NCBI RefSeq assembly: GCF_035982055.1
Contig: NZ_CP108427.1
Span: 4,216,001 to 4,280,000, forward strand
Direction: 5' to 3'
Length of the DNA stretch: 64,000 nucleotides
Origin: Streptomyces sp. NBC_01288
GTDB lineage: Bacteria; Actinomycetota; Actinomycetes; Streptomycetales; Streptomycetaceae
Part shown: one piece after another, positions 1 through 9,568 of the stretch
Numbering within the stretch: position 1 is the stretch's first letter
How the letters are laid out: every line of letters starts with the position of its first letter
Notes under the pieces: model-generated
Database searches by the model: none
What the model saw: the letters and a program-made list of their open reading frames with translations, nothing else
What the model was told of the DNA's origin: nothing
Position numbers and translations under genes: made by a program

Positions 1-947
1 TTCGAACGGTGCGTCCTTGACGACGCTGTCAGGTGCGTCGTAGCCGAGCCAGGTGATCGTGGAAACGGATTGCCCGGCAGCTTTGACATCGGCCGCGTGC
101 CAGACATTGACCATCCGGTTGATGTTGCCGTCGACACTCCCCAGATCCGCCGTCGTACCCGGAACATATACCGCTGTGTGATCCGCAGTGTCCGGATTTC
201 CGTTGGCGACGATCGCGCGGCCGTCTCCCTCGGTGCTGAACCCCAAGAGGTATGCATCGGGAAGTCCATTGGTGCCGGTCGCGTCGAAACGGTTCTGAAT
301 CGCATCCATGCCGTCGAGGGATTTATGGGCGGACTTTCTGGACTCTTCCCAGTCCTTCCACTCCTGCGTCTCCACGCTGATGCTCTTCATGATGGTCCCG
401 GTGTACGGATCGATGTAGGGCTGATAGCGCGGCGAGGGTTCAGGGTGCTGCTTCAACCAGGTGTCGTACTCGCCCTGCGCGACACCGTGCGCCTCGGCGA
501 GCACGGTCCGGTTCGCCTCGTCCCGGACCGTGGCGGGCAGTCCGTCGATCGCACCCACGCTGTCGGGCCGCATGGAGATCCACGCGGTCTGCTCCTCCGC
601 GGTGAGCCCCTTCCACCACTCCGCGTTGTCCTTCGTGCTGCCGTTCTTGGGCGGCTGGGGCAGAGAGTCGAGGTACTTCTTGCCGGCTTCGGTCACGCCC
701 TTCGTGTCCGAGGATGCGTCGACCCAGTCCTTGTCGGACACGGTCAGGTCGTCGTCGGCCTTCAACGCCCGCAGCTTCGGGGCCCACTTCTCGTCCGCCT
801 CAGTAGCTTCCTTGAGGGCGGCCGCGATCAGACGGTCGGCGGCGAACCGCGCCGTGCCCGGTTCGCCCGGTCGAGCCACGCGAGCATCCGCTCGTGGCTC
901 ATGTCCTCGAAGGGCGTGCTCCCGGTTCCGGGCGCTACGGCGGGCAT
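1..947 (-). pseudogene. DUF1023-type alpha/beta hydrolase, frameshifted, C-terminus beyond the left edge
   Basis: The ATG at 945-947 overlaps the stop of the upstream WXG gene (TGATG). The first frame reads through MLAWLDRAN and then stops near 828. The adjacent frame continues the same protein as ARFAADRLIAAALKEATEAD and stays open to base 1, through WISMRPDSVGAIDGLPATV and ITWLGYDAP. This is the architecture of the Streptomyces WXG-type N-terminus plus DUF1023 hydrolase proteins, whose Ser nucleophile motif would lie beyond the window. A one-base loss in the C/G run around 860-872 explains the shift. It may be a real lesion or a sequencing error. The family assignment rests on motif reading only. 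Confidence 0.7.
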
Positions 948-1381
948 CAGATCGCGCCTCCCGCGTCGCCTCCGGTGACGGTATGAGGCTTCTTGGGGAG
1001 CTGGGGGCCGCGAGCGCCGCCGTAGAACTTCGTCGTCTCCGCGCTGATCGCGGTCATACGGTCACGGAGGTCGAGGTCGATGTTCTGATAGCCCTTGTGC
1101 GAGGCCAGCACCGCGATGTTCATGCCCTCGATCGAGTCGGAGAGCAGCTTCGAGAGCGTCTCCAGTTCACCGACCACCGTCTCGTACGCGGTGAACAGCC
1201 CGGCCGCCTCGGACCATTGACCGCCACTGCCACCGAACTGATGCCGTACGAGCTGTTCCTGGCCGACCTTGCCCGGGCCGGCGTCCGAACCGTTCAGCTC
1301 GCGGACAAGCTGGTCGACGCGTTTCCGGAACGCCGTGAAGGACGACAGTTCGGTCGAAACTCGTTCCGTAGCGCGGAGCGA
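947..1381 (-). pseudogene. WXG100-like small helical protein lacking a recognisable start
   Basis: The frame is open from the TGA at 1382-1384 down to its stop at 947. It encodes about 144 residues: an N-terminal helix with FTAFRKRVDQLVREL, a W-containing turn (GGQWSEAAGLFTAYE), then LETLSKLLSDSIEGMNIAVL and a G-rich tail. This matches the helix-turn-helix pattern of actinobacterial ESX/WXG proteins paired with DUF1023 hydrolases. The only ATG, GTG or TTG in the frame is GTG at 1175-1177, which would remove the entire first helix. The gene has therefore probably lost its 5' end, or a sequencing error hides it. It overlaps the hydrolase gene by a few bases, as a translationally coupled pair would. 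Confidence 0.6.
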
Positions 1382-1397
1382 TCAGAATCGGCTGCTG

Positions 1398-1781
1398 TCA
1401 GTTGGGGGACGGGACCATCCCGGTGAAGAGGAGAAACGAGAACGCGACGGTGCAGGGTGCGAGGACGGCGAACACAGCGCGCCGGGCGACGTTCTCCTCG
1501 GTCTGCGGCAGGCCCCAGCTGACGATCAGCAGTACGAGGGAGGCGAGAAGCCCCACCTGGAGAAGCGTGAAGGCGGTATCGAACCTCCGGGTGAAGTGCT
1601 CGGCTTCCGCGCCGTTACAGGAGTCGCAGGCCATGGGGGTGAGGCTGCCGATGATGTACACGAAGAAGGCGGCGGGAAGGGTGACGACCGTCGCGATCAG
1701 CGGTCCCAACCATGTAACCCGTACCGAAGTGCCCTGTGTGATCGACATGCGCCCAGCCAACTGCAGGGCGCGAGGCGGCAC
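1398..1781 (-). CDS. small integral membrane protein, unknown function
   Basis: 127 residues, or 116 if the internal ATG at 1748 (MSITQGTSVRVTW) is the start, which fits better because the first 11 residues are Arg/Ala-rich and uncharacteristic. Three hydrophobic segments are visible: GPLIATVVTLPAAFFVYIIG, LLQVGLLASLVLLIVSW and AVFAVLAPCTVAFSFLLF. Two cysteines (ACDSCNG) lie in the first loop. I do not recognise the family. It lies in the minus-strand run with the WXG-like genes, and its stop precedes the truncated WXG gene by about 15 bases. Confidence 0.6.
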   Translation of the reverse strand: MPPRALQLAGRMSITQGTSVRVTWLGPLIATVVTLPAAFFVYIIGSLTPMACDSCNGAEAEHFTRRFDTAFTLLQVGLLASLVLLIVSWGLPQTEENVARRAVFAVLAPCTVAFSFLLFTGMVPSPN

Positions 1782-1817
1782 ATGAGCACGAGTACTCAGG
1801 CCGGGGGCCTACGGCCC

Positions 1818-2342
1818 TCACTTACATCCCAGAGTCTTGAGGGTCGCCGGAAAGTACGCACGCATGAACTTCTCGATGTCCTTGCGGTGGGTCTGGTCCA
1901 TGAGGCCGATTTGGGGGACTTGGAGGGTGAGGGTGAAGTATTTGCCGCCGTTCGTTTTACAGGGGGCGATCGAGATGGCTCCGTCTGTGCCGACGATTGT
2001 CTTGTAGGTGAAGTCGATCTCCCGCGGCTCCCTGATCCCCGAGATCGAACCGGTATTTGCCGCCAGGTACATGAGGTCCCTTGCCGTGTCATCCCAGGAG
2101 AAACGGAAGTCAAGAACAGGGTCGCGCCCAGCAAGAAGCACGCAGGGTGCAGTGATTGCCTCGGACCGATCAACTCGGGTGAACTCGTGCAAATCATCTG
2201 TGGACGTCAGGAGCGGACGGGTGACAGCGGGATTGATGGGCGTACCACAAATAGCTCCCGAGAGTTCGTCACTACCGGAGGAGCTACAGGACATCGCTAG
2301 GAAAGAAATCGTCAACACGATAAGGAACTGGCGAACATTCAC
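1818..2342 (-). CDS. secreted lipoprotein, unknown function
   Basis: 174 residues with a textbook lipoprotein signal: MNVRQFLIVLTISFLAMSC, where LAMSC is the lipobox and Cys19 the acylation site, followed by a Ser/Gly linker. The mature domain has several Cys residues (CGTP, CVLL, APCK, final GCK) and no recognised family. It starts inside the stop of the upstream 678-residue WXG-like gene (ATGA overlap), so the two are very likely co-translated. Part of this stretch is less GC-rich than its neighbours. Confidence 0.75.
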   Translation of the reverse strand: MNVRQFLIVLTISFLAMSCSSSGSDELSGAICGTPINPAVTRPLLTSTDDLHEFTRVDRSEAITAPCVLLAGRDPVLDFRFSWDDTARDLMYLAANTGSISGIREPREIDFTYKTIVGTDGAISIAPCKTNGGKYFTLTLQVPQIGLMDQTHRKDIEKFMRAYFPATLKTLGCK

Positions 2343-4375
2343 TTCGGCTGCGCTCCGGACATACCCGTAGCCTGCGCGATTCCTTCTCGCGCTGACTTGT
2401 TGACCTCAACCTTGGGGTCGAAGTAAGAATTTCCATCTGTGTGGTGAGCCTTCTTCCACTCTTCCGCGAGCGCCATCAGCTGGCCGTTCCTCGTGGTGTA
2501 CGCCTGAACATTGGCGTCCTCCTGCTTGCTGTCCAGCTTCCGCTGCTCATCGGCCAGCCACTGCTCCGTCACATAGTCGAAGCCCGCCTGTACATCACTA
2601 CTCACCACGGGGATATAACTGATCGCCTTGTCAAAGAATGGCTTCGTCTCGAACTCCGCCACCTTTGGGTCCCCTGCAGCCTGCACCCGCGCCTCCTCCA
2701 AGAAACCGACGGTTCGGCCGGCCCGGGTCAGAGAATCGGGCGAGTTCGAGTGGTCACGGTGAATATCCGACACCAGTGACTGGTTCATCCCCCCGTTCAA
2801 AATCCCATACGCCCCCTCATCCTTGGACACCTGCTTCGCAACCTCGAAAAGCTGATGCTGGTCCAAGGAAGAATGGCCAACATCCACCTCACTCATGGCC
2901 GCGTGCACAGTCCCCCCATGATTGACCAGAACGTTAGCCATCGGCCTCCGCAACGACGCCGGAAACTCGTCCCCACTGTCCGCCAAATACGTGAACGCCG
3001 ACTTGAACACCGCATCATTCGTCGCCCGATCCCCCACCCGAACCCCCTTCGGATCCGCAGGATCAATACCCGTGGCCCCCGCCTGCAAAGCAGCCCCGAA
3101 TCCGGCCCGGTCGTCCCCGTCCAACCGCGGCACATAACGCCCGCCCTTAGAAACCCCCTCGTCGTTCAGGGTGACATTCCAGTCCCGTTCCTTCATGAGG
3201 TACTTCATGTGGGCATCGGAATGGAGATATCGCGCAGCCTCGGCAGGATCGCGGCTCATGATGCCGAGCATGCCGTCGACGGGATCGTTGGCGAACCAAC
3301 CGCCGCGCGCCCCGGCGTAGGTGCCCTTCACCTGCCAGACCCCAGGGTGTTTCTTCTCCGCGGCGATCATGTCGTCGGTGAGGTCCTCGACCATCGCCGG
3401 GGCGTAACCGTGGCCCTTCTGCATCAGCGTGACGAGGGACTGGTAGCCGACGGCCTTGTCCAGGTGGAGGCCCTGGGCATCCGTGGCGTAGTGCGCCACA
3501 CCCGCGCGCCGCATCGCGGTGCGCCACTTCCCGTACCAGGCAGACTTCGTGTGTCTCGTCGCCGTGGCGAGGGTGTTCGCCAGGCCCGTCTCGATCGACG
3601 AGTACGTACCCGCGCCCGCGCCGCCCTGGACGTGGACGCGGTCGTTCAGTTCGTTCGTGAGCTTGATCGTGCCGGTGGGGCCGAGGTCGTCCAGAACCAT
3701 CTGCGAGAAACCCTCGTCCTCGCTGTTGTCCCGGAACGAGCGTTCCAGCTCGGCGAGTTGAGGAGCCGTCAACTCACCACCCCGGCTCAGTTTCCGCAGG
3801 TATCTCTCCGTCTCCTCGGCCTCGTACGCCTCGATGTCGCCCATCGCCCTGCCGTTGAACCCCCGCCCGCCGGCCAGCAGTTCGGAGTCGATCACGACCC
3901 CGGCCAGCGCGACCCGGACGCCCGTGTCCGCGTCCGTCACATCACGGACGGCCTTGTTGATCCCGTCCTGCCACGGCTGTACGGCCTGGGGAGCGGCGGG
4001 GGTGTGCGGCTGGTCCGAACTCGGGCTCACCACACCGGACTCCGAGACCCGCATGCCCGCCCGGACCGCGTCCCACCGCGCCGCCACCACCCGGCCCCGT
4101 AACTCCACGAACCGGTCGTGCGCGTCCCGCAGCAGCGCCGCGATCCCCTTGGCCTCCGTCTGCGCGTACTGGAACTCCTTGAGCGTGACGTCGAAGCGGG
4201 CGTTCGCCGCGTCGGCGCTGAGCCCGGTCCACGACGTGCCCACGGAGATGCCGTGCACATCCCGCCGGTACGCCGCCTCCTGCTTCTCGAACTCGCCCGC
4301 CATGCCGTCCCAGCGCTCGGCCGCGGTGGTCAGCGCGGCGAGGTCGGTGGTCATGATCTCGTGATACGTCGGCAT
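2339..4375 (-). CDS. large WXG-fold protein with DUF6571-like C-terminal domain
   Basis: 678 residues. The N-terminal 100 residues form the alpha-helical ESX/WXG-like hairpin (DLAALTTAAERWDGMAGEFE, then SVGTSWTGLSADAANARFD). A long helical C-terminal region follows, with repeated aromatic-Asp motifs (GGWFANDPVDGMLGIMSRDP). It resembles the Streptomyces proteins grouped as DUF6571; that name is tentative. There is no signal peptide, as expected for a WXG-type substrate or scaffold. The stop overlaps the start of the following lipoprotein gene. The role is unknown, but the setting suggests an extracytoplasmic or type VII-related system. Confidence 0.65.
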   Translation of the reverse strand: MPTYHEIMTTDLAALTTAAERWDGMAGEFEKQEAAYRRDVHGISVGTSWTGLSADAANARFDVTLKEFQYAQTEAKGIAALLRDAHDRFVELRGRVVAARWDAVRAGMRVSESGVVSPSSDQPHTPAAPQAVQPWQDGINKAVRDVTDADTGVRVALAGVVIDSELLAGGRGFNGRAMGDIEAYEAEETERYLRKLSRGGELTAPQLAELERSFRDNSEDEGFSQMVLDDLGPTGTIKLTNELNDRVHVQGGAGAGTYSSIETGLANTLATATRHTKSAWYGKWRTAMRRAGVAHYATDAQGLHLDKAVGYQSLVTLMQKGHGYAPAMVEDLTDDMIAAEKKHPGVWQVKGTYAGARGGWFANDPVDGMLGIMSRDPAEAARYLHSDAHMKYLMKERDWNVTLNDEGVSKGGRYVPRLDGDDRAGFGAALQAGATGIDPADPKGVRVGDRATNDAVFKSAFTYLADSGDEFPASLRRPMANVLVNHGGTVHAAMSEVDVGHSSLDQHQLFEVAKQVSKDEGAYGILNGGMNQSLVSDIHRDHSNSPDSLTRAGRTVGFLEEARVQAAGDPKVAEFETKPFFDKAISYIPVVSSDVQAGFDYVTEQWLADEQRKLDSKQEDANVQAYTTRNGQLMALAEEWKKAHHTDGNSYFDPKVEVNKSAREGIAQATGMSGAQPK

Positions 4376-4438
4376 GCGCCCAGTTGCCCCAATAGCTCCG
4401 CTGACCGATAACTCCGCTGACCCGACAGCCCGTTGGCC

Positions 4439-4864
4439 TCAGAGCGCGTCCAGCGCGGACCGCTCCCGCAACGTCGACCCCACCGCCAGATCCGTACTCG
4501 TCAGCACCGCGTTCCCGCTCCGCAACGCGCCCTTCTCCGCGCCCAGCCGGTCCATCAGGTTCTTCACCTGGTCCGCCCACGCCCCGTGTGCCTTCTTCAG
4601 GGCCGCCGAGGTCACCCACCCCTCGCCGTCCTTCGCGGCGAACTCCCGTACAGCGGCGCCGTTCTCGTCGTCCGCCCACCGCCCCGCCGCACGTGTACCG
4701 GGCTCGATGTGGTCCTCGATCGCCCGCGCCGCCGCCCGTTTCTCACTCGGCGACGAAGCCAGACTCGGCCGTGCTGCCGAAACCCCCGGGACACTCGGCA
4801 CCCCCGAAACGTCCAGCACACCCGGCACGCCACCCGGCCCGCCCGAAACACCCGTCACGCCCAC
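4439..4864 (-). CDS. small WXG100-like protein
   Basis: Up to 141 residues from a GTG. The first 30 residues are a low-complexity Gly/Val/Pro run that may be untranslated, so a start nearer SLASSPSEKRAAARAIEDH is possible. The rest is two amphipathic helices around a W (REFAAKDGEGWVTSAALKK), typical of ESX-type proteins, and it ends 63 bases before the 678-residue gene. It probably belongs to the same operon. The start choice is uncertain because no clear ribosome-binding site distinguishes the candidates. Confidence 0.55.
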   Translation of the reverse strand: MGVTGVSGGPGGVPGVLDVSGVPSVPGVSAARPSLASSPSEKRAAARAIEDHIEPGTRAAGRWADDENGAAVREFAAKDGEGWVTSAALKKAHGAWADQVKNLMDRLGAEKGALRSGNAVLTSTDLAVGSTLRERSALDAL

Positions 4865-4891
4865 CCGTAACCCTCCGCCCTGCGCCGCGCG

Positions 4892-7800
4892 TTACACCCG
4901 CCGGCTCTCCAACGGCCCCAGGTACAGCGCCGGCAGACCCCCCGTGTCGATCACGAGCCGCTGCAGCACCACCGTCGGGTCCACCATCCAGAACTTCAAC
5001 CGGTGGACCCCGGCCTTCGTCACGGAGTGTTTCGTGGCCGTCGCGTTGACGTTGTCGGAGGTGTGGCGGGCCCACACCGCGTTCAACAGCCCGTCATCTG
5101 CGCCGATGTTGATGTCGACGGTCTCGATCGGCCCGCCGTCGAGGGAGACGCCGTAGCGCAGACCGCCGGTCGGCAACGCAGGGTTACGAGGGGACAGGTA
5201 CGCCCACACCGTCACCTCCCCAGCCGCCAGCAGGCTCACCTCGTACTCCAGCCTCGGCGAACCCGCCCCACCCGGCGTCTGCCGAGGCAGCGTCACCGGC
5301 CACGGCGTCATCCCGGCCGCGGTCCACCCCGTACGACCCGTACGACCCGTACGACCCGTACGACCGATGCCGTCAATACGACGCCACCCGCCGACCGCCC
5401 GGTCATAGTGCTCCCCGTCGATCGCCACGTAACCGCCCGCCTCCACGAACCCCCGCAGCCCCCGCCCCGACGGCACCTCAGCCACGCACTCAACGGTGAC
5501 CGACTCCCCCGCCCCGTGCACCGTCAACGACCCCCGCGCCCCGGAACTCCCGGGCACCCGCGCCCAGTTCACCCCCACCTCCACCCGCACCTGCCGCTCG
5601 ACCCGCCCCCGTGGCCGATCCACCACCACCCACGGCACGGACGTCTCGATCCGGTAATCGAAGGCCGTGCGCCCCCGGTTGAACACCTCGACGAACTGCT
5701 GCGGGCGCGTCTGATACGGACTGAACGCAGGGAGTACGGCCGCCACCCCCGCCGCACCCCCCGGCCACCACGCCCCCTCATCCGCCCCCGACTCCGAAGC
5801 ACCGTCCACCGACACCCCGAGCCCCGCCGCCCCCGGCACCTCGATCCGCCGCACCGCCGGGAACAGCACATCCGGCAACGCCACGTTGTCCTTCTCCGGC
5901 TGCTGCCAACCGGCGTTGGGCCCGTACCGCTCCACATCTCCGTAGTCGATGTGCGGCTGCGTCTGGAAACCGGCCCACTTCCCGCCCGCCACCGCCGAGT
6001 TGAAACGGTCGGCCAGCGCGAAGTCCCGCTCCAGCCCCGCCTCCGCCGCATCCGCGAGGTCGTTCGTCGCGGCCCGGCCCTGCGCCGCGTAGAGCAGGTT
6101 CGTGAACTCGGCCGACCGCAGCCCGTACAGGTTGGCGGTGGCCTGCACCTCGTACCCGACGAGTTCGAACCACGCGTCCCGCACCCCGGCCGGCAACCGC
6201 CGCCCGATCCGCTCGGCCCGTCGCCCCAGCTCCCGCCACTCCTCCGTGACCCGCTCCAACTCCCGGTGCCCGAAGGCGAATGGGGTCTGCTGATCGTCGT
6301 AGACCACCTGCCCGTCGACGAGAGTGATCCGCCGGTTCAGCAACTCCGGCTTGCGGCGGGCCTGCAACTGCCCGTACGCCGCCAGTACCGAAGCGATCTC
6401 CTCCGCCTGCCCCTCGCCGAAGTTCTGCCGTGCGTAACGGAGTTCCCAGGCAGGAAGCGTGTCGGCATCCCAACCCTCCGGATTCCAGGCGTAGTCGAGA
6501 AAGAACTCGGTCGGCAGCTCGTTCCCCTTCAGGTCGCCCACATTCGCGACCCACAACCCGCGGTTCCCGTACGCGTACGCCGCGTGCAGTTGCTCCCACA
6601 CGTTCCGCAGGTTCGCCGTGTCCACCCACTTGTAGTTCCGCCCGGCGCCCACGTAGTCGAAGTGGTAGTACAGGCCGTAGCCGCCGGCGCGCTCGCCGTC
6701 CCCCGCTCCGCCTCCGTCCCCTACGTCCGGATGCTTACGGATGTTCCCCCAGTTGTCGTCCGTGAGGACCACCGTCACGTCGTCCGGCGCCCTCAACCCC
6801 CGGTCCCAGTACCGCTGCACCTCCTTGTACAACGTCCACACCTGCGGAGTCTCCGCCGCCGGCCGCCCCGTCACCTCCTCGATGATCTGCCGCTGCGCCG
6901 CGATAATCTCCTGCATCAGCTCGATGCCGTCGCCGTCGGGCAGGCTCGTGTCGCCGTTCCCGCGCATGCCCAGCGTGACGACACCCTCGAAGCCCTGGTC
7001 GACCATCCGCTGCACCCCGGCCCGCCAATAGGCGCGTATCGCCGGGGAGTTGAGCCGGTACGACCACTCGCCCGTCCCGCCGTACGGATCGTGCCCCGGC
7101 GTCACGATCGCGCCGGAGGAGTCCCGTACGGCGGCGACCGCGTGCCGGTTCCACTCCTCGATCCCGCGCATCATCGGCGCCTCGTGCGACGTGCCCATGA
7201 CAATTCCGTACTCCGCGGCCCGCCGATGGTTCTCCGGGTCGTCCTCCGCGAACGCCCGGCCCCACACCGCCGGCCAGAGGTAGTTCCCCTTCAGCCGCAG
7301 CAGCACCTCGAAGACCTTGCCGTAGAAGTCCGCGGTGAAGCCGCCCGGATACCCCGCCGCCTTGCCCGGCCCGAAGTACGCCGGTGCCCACGTCCCGAGC
7401 GCCGGATTCTCGTCGTTGATGAAGAACCCCCGGTACTTCACCACCGGCGTCCCCTGCGAGTACCGCCCCGGCCGCACCCACACCTCGTCACGCCGCGTCG
7501 GCGGCACGTCGTCCCACCAGTGCCAGGGCGAGACCCCGATGCCGTACGACACGTCGTACGCACCGAAGATCGTGCCGCGCGGGTCGCTCCCCGCGACGAC
7601 GAACGCCCGCTCCACACCCGGCATCGGCCGCTCGACCACCGTCTGTAGCGAGGTCTCCCACCGGCCCCGCACCCCGGACACGTCCAGCTTCCCGGCGGCC
7701 ACCAAGCCGTCGATCAGCGCGCTGCGCCCGATCGTCCCGACCAGCACCACCTCACGCGCCCGCGAACCCGCCCCCGCGAGCGCGCTCCCGGGGCGGACGC

Positions 7801-8041
7801 CGGTGACGCGCTCGACGTCGTCCCTCAGGTCCCCTACAACCCGTACGACTCCGGGGTGATCGTCAGGGTCCACCACGACCGGGGCGCCGACGAGGGGGAA
7901 CGCACCCGTCGTACGCGAGAAGGAGATGTACGCACCCGCGTCCGCAGGCCCCGACGCCTTGGACGGCCCCACCCCCGACAGCACCGGCACCGCGGCAACT
8001 CCCGCACCCAGAACGGCCCTTCGGCTCACGCGCTCGCCCAT
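4892..8041 (-). CDS. secreted glycoside hydrolase family 115-like (alpha-glucuronidase type)
   Basis: 1049 residues. A twin-arginine signal (SRRAVLGAGVAAVPVLSG) at the N-terminus predicts Tat export. The catalytic region carries the GH115 signature stretches KYRGFFINDENPALGTW, RLKGNYLWPAVWG, GTSHEAPMMRG and TVVLTDDNWGN. GH115 enzymes remove glucuronic acid or 4-O-methylglucuronic acid from xylan side chains. A C-terminal beta-rich domain (about residue 830 onward) matches the accessory domain of the family. Between the two is an odd Gly-Arg-Thr repeat encoded by a 9-bp tandem repeat. The gene stands between tuf and the WXG cluster, with no sugar transporter or regulator beside it. Confidence 0.85.
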   Translation of the reverse strand: MGERVSRRAVLGAGVAAVPVLSGVGPSKASGPADAGAYISFSRTTGAFPLVGAPVVVDPDDHPGVVRVVGDLRDDVERVTGVRPGSALAGAGSRAREVVLVGTIGRSALIDGLVAAGKLDVSGVRGRWETSLQTVVERPMPGVERAFVVAGSDPRGTIFGAYDVSYGIGVSPWHWWDDVPPTRRDEVWVRPGRYSQGTPVVKYRGFFINDENPALGTWAPAYFGPGKAAGYPGGFTADFYGKVFEVLLRLKGNYLWPAVWGRAFAEDDPENHRRAAEYGIVMGTSHEAPMMRGIEEWNRHAVAAVRDSSGAIVTPGHDPYGGTGEWSYRLNSPAIRAYWRAGVQRMVDQGFEGVVTLGMRGNGDTSLPDGDGIELMQEIIAAQRQIIEEVTGRPAAETPQVWTLYKEVQRYWDRGLRAPDDVTVVLTDDNWGNIRKHPDVGDGGGAGDGERAGGYGLYYHFDYVGAGRNYKWVDTANLRNVWEQLHAAYAYGNRGLWVANVGDLKGNELPTEFFLDYAWNPEGWDADTLPAWELRYARQNFGEGQAEEIASVLAAYGQLQARRKPELLNRRITLVDGQVVYDDQQTPFAFGHRELERVTEEWRELGRRAERIGRRLPAGVRDAWFELVGYEVQATANLYGLRSAEFTNLLYAAQGRAATNDLADAAEAGLERDFALADRFNSAVAGGKWAGFQTQPHIDYGDVERYGPNAGWQQPEKDNVALPDVLFPAVRRIEVPGAAGLGVSVDGASESGADEGAWWPGGAAGVAAVLPAFSPYQTRPQQFVEVFNRGRTAFDYRIETSVPWVVVDRPRGRVERQVRVEVGVNWARVPGSSGARGSLTVHGAGESVTVECVAEVPSGRGLRGFVEAGGYVAIDGEHYDRAVGGWRRIDGIGRTGRTGRTGRTGWTAAGMTPWPVTLPRQTPGGAGSPRLEYEVSLLAAGEVTVWAYLSPRNPALPTGGLRYGVSLDGGPIETVDINIGADDGLLNAVWARHTSDNVNATATKHSVTKAGVHRLKFWMVDPTVVLQRLVIDTGGLPALYLGPLESRRV
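5331..5365 (-). repeat. 9-bp tandem repeat inside the GH115 gene
   Basis: Four copies of GTACGACCC (the last lacks its final base) encode consecutive Gly-Arg-Thr triplets on the minus strand. The repeat is in frame, so copy-number change would lengthen or shorten the linker without breaking the gene. Confidence 0.85.
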
Positions 8042-8167
8042 GACTCATCCCTCCGAAGCGAATTTGCTCAGCGGCATGACAAATGGTGGGGCGAGTGGAA
8101 GGAGGGAACAACGGGTCGTACGCGCCGAATAATTTCGTAACAGCGAGCCGGAAGCAGCGGGGACGGC

Positions 8168-8205
8168 AGAGGGGCCCGTACGACCGAAGTCGTACGGGCC
8201 CCTCT
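8168..8205 (-). terminator. terminator after tuf
   Basis: A perfect 17-bp inverted repeat (AGAGGGGCCCGTACGAC and its complement) with a CGAA tetraloop lies 27 bases beyond the tuf stop. No U tract is needed in this GC-rich setting. It probably ends the rpsL-rpsG-fusA-tuf operon. Confidence 0.85.
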
Positions 8206-8231
8206 GGAAAAGCTACCGGGTCAGATCAAGA

Positions 8232-9425
8232 CTACTTGTTGATCTTGGTGACCTGGCCGGCGCCCACCGTGCGGCCACCCTCGCGGATGGCGAACTTCAG
8301 GCCCTCTTCCATGGCGACGGGCTGGATGAGCGAAACCGTCATCTCAGTGTTGTCGCCCGGCATGACCATCTCGGTGCCCTCGGGGAGGGTCACGACGCCG
8401 GTCACGTCCGTGGTGCGGAAGTAGAACTGGGGACGGTAGTTGTTGAAGAACGGCGTGTGACGGCCACCCTCGTCCTTGGACAGGATGTACGCCTGGGCCT
8501 CGAACTCCGTGTGCGGGGTGACCGAGCCGGGCTTGATGATGACCTGGCCGCGCTCGACGTCCTCGCGCTTGATGCCACGGAGGAGCAGGCCGACGTTCTC
8601 GCCCGCGCGACCCTCGTCGAGCAGCTTGCGGAACATCTCGATGCCGGTGACCGTGGTGGTGGTCTTCTCCTGCTTGATGCCGATGAGGTCAACGGTCTCG
8701 TTGACCTTCAGGACACCACGCTCGATACGGCCGGTGACGACCGTGCCGCGACCGGTGATCGTGAAGACGTCCTCGACGGGCATGAGGAACGGCTTGTCGA
8801 CGTCACGCTCGGGGGTCGGGATCGACTCGTCGACGGCGGCCATCAGGTCGAGGACCGTCTGACCCCACTCCTTGTCGCCCTCAAGCGCCTTGAGCGCCGA
8901 GACCTTGACGACCGGCAGGTCGTCGCCCGGGAACTCGTACTCGGAGAGGAGCTCACGGACCTCGAGCTCGACGAGCTCCAGGATCTCCTCGTCGTCCACC
9001 ATGTCGGCCTTGTTCAGGGCGACGACGATGTACGGAACGCCGACCTGGCGGGCCAGGAGCACGTGCTCCTTGGTCTGCGGCATCGGGCCGTCGGTGGCCG
9101 CGACCACGAGGATCGCGCCGTCCATCTGCGCGGCACCCGTGATCATGTTCTTGATGTAGTCCGCGTGACCGGGGCAGTCGACGTGGGCGTAGTGACGCGT
9201 CTCGGTCTGGTACTCGACGTGCGCGATCGAGATCGTGATACCGCGCTGGCGCTCCTCAGGAGCCTTGTCGATCTGGTCGAAGGCCGAGGCCTCGTTCAGG
9301 TCCGGGTACGCGTCGTGCAGCACCTTGGTAATGGCGGCCGTGAGGGTCGTCTTACCGTGGTCGATGTGACCGATGGTGCCGATGTTGACGTGCGGCTTAG
9401 TCCGCTCGAACTTTGCCTTCGCCAC
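8232..9425 (-). CDS. tuf: translation elongation factor Tu
   Basis: 397 residues, full length. It delivers aminoacyl-tRNA to the ribosome as a GTPase. The G motifs are intact: GHIDHGKTT (P-loop), DCPGHADY and NKADMVD. The C-terminal beta-barrel domains follow, with the GGRHTPFFNNYRPQFYFRT stretch characteristic of bacterial EF-Tu. It is the last gene of the str operon, 143 bases after fusA, and ends at a strong hairpin. Confidence 0.99.
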   Translation of the reverse strand: MAKAKFERTKPHVNIGTIGHIDHGKTTLTAAITKVLHDAYPDLNEASAFDQIDKAPEERQRGITISIAHVEYQTETRHYAHVDCPGHADYIKNMITGAAQMDGAILVVAATDGPMPQTKEHVLLARQVGVPYIVVALNKADMVDDEEILELVELEVRELLSEYEFPGDDLPVVKVSALKALEGDKEWGQTVLDLMAAVDESIPTPERDVDKPFLMPVEDVFTITGRGTVVTGRIERGVLKVNETVDLIGIKQEKTTTTVTGIEMFRKLLDEGRAGENVGLLLRGIKREDVERGQVIIKPGSVTPHTEFEAQAYILSKDEGGRHTPFFNNYRPQFYFRTTDVTGVVTLPEGTEMVMPGDNTEMTVSLIQPVAMEEGLKFAIREGGRTVGAGQVTKINK

Positions 9426-9568
9426 TGGGGTCCTCCTGCGGAGTGGTTCTGGTACGCCTTACTCATCGGCGCCAGGTGATCTTTGCTGGGATGCCGTCCG
9501 CCGGGGTCTGCCCTCCCGGGTGAGCCCCGGCGGTCGGTGTCAAGCCTAAAGCGTGCAAACGGTGTGTG

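Noticed and set aside
5003..7648. 881-codon plus-strand frame opposite the GH115 gene
   Set aside because: It is Arg/Pro/His-rich with no recognisable segments, while the minus strand has clear GH115 motifs and a Tat signal.
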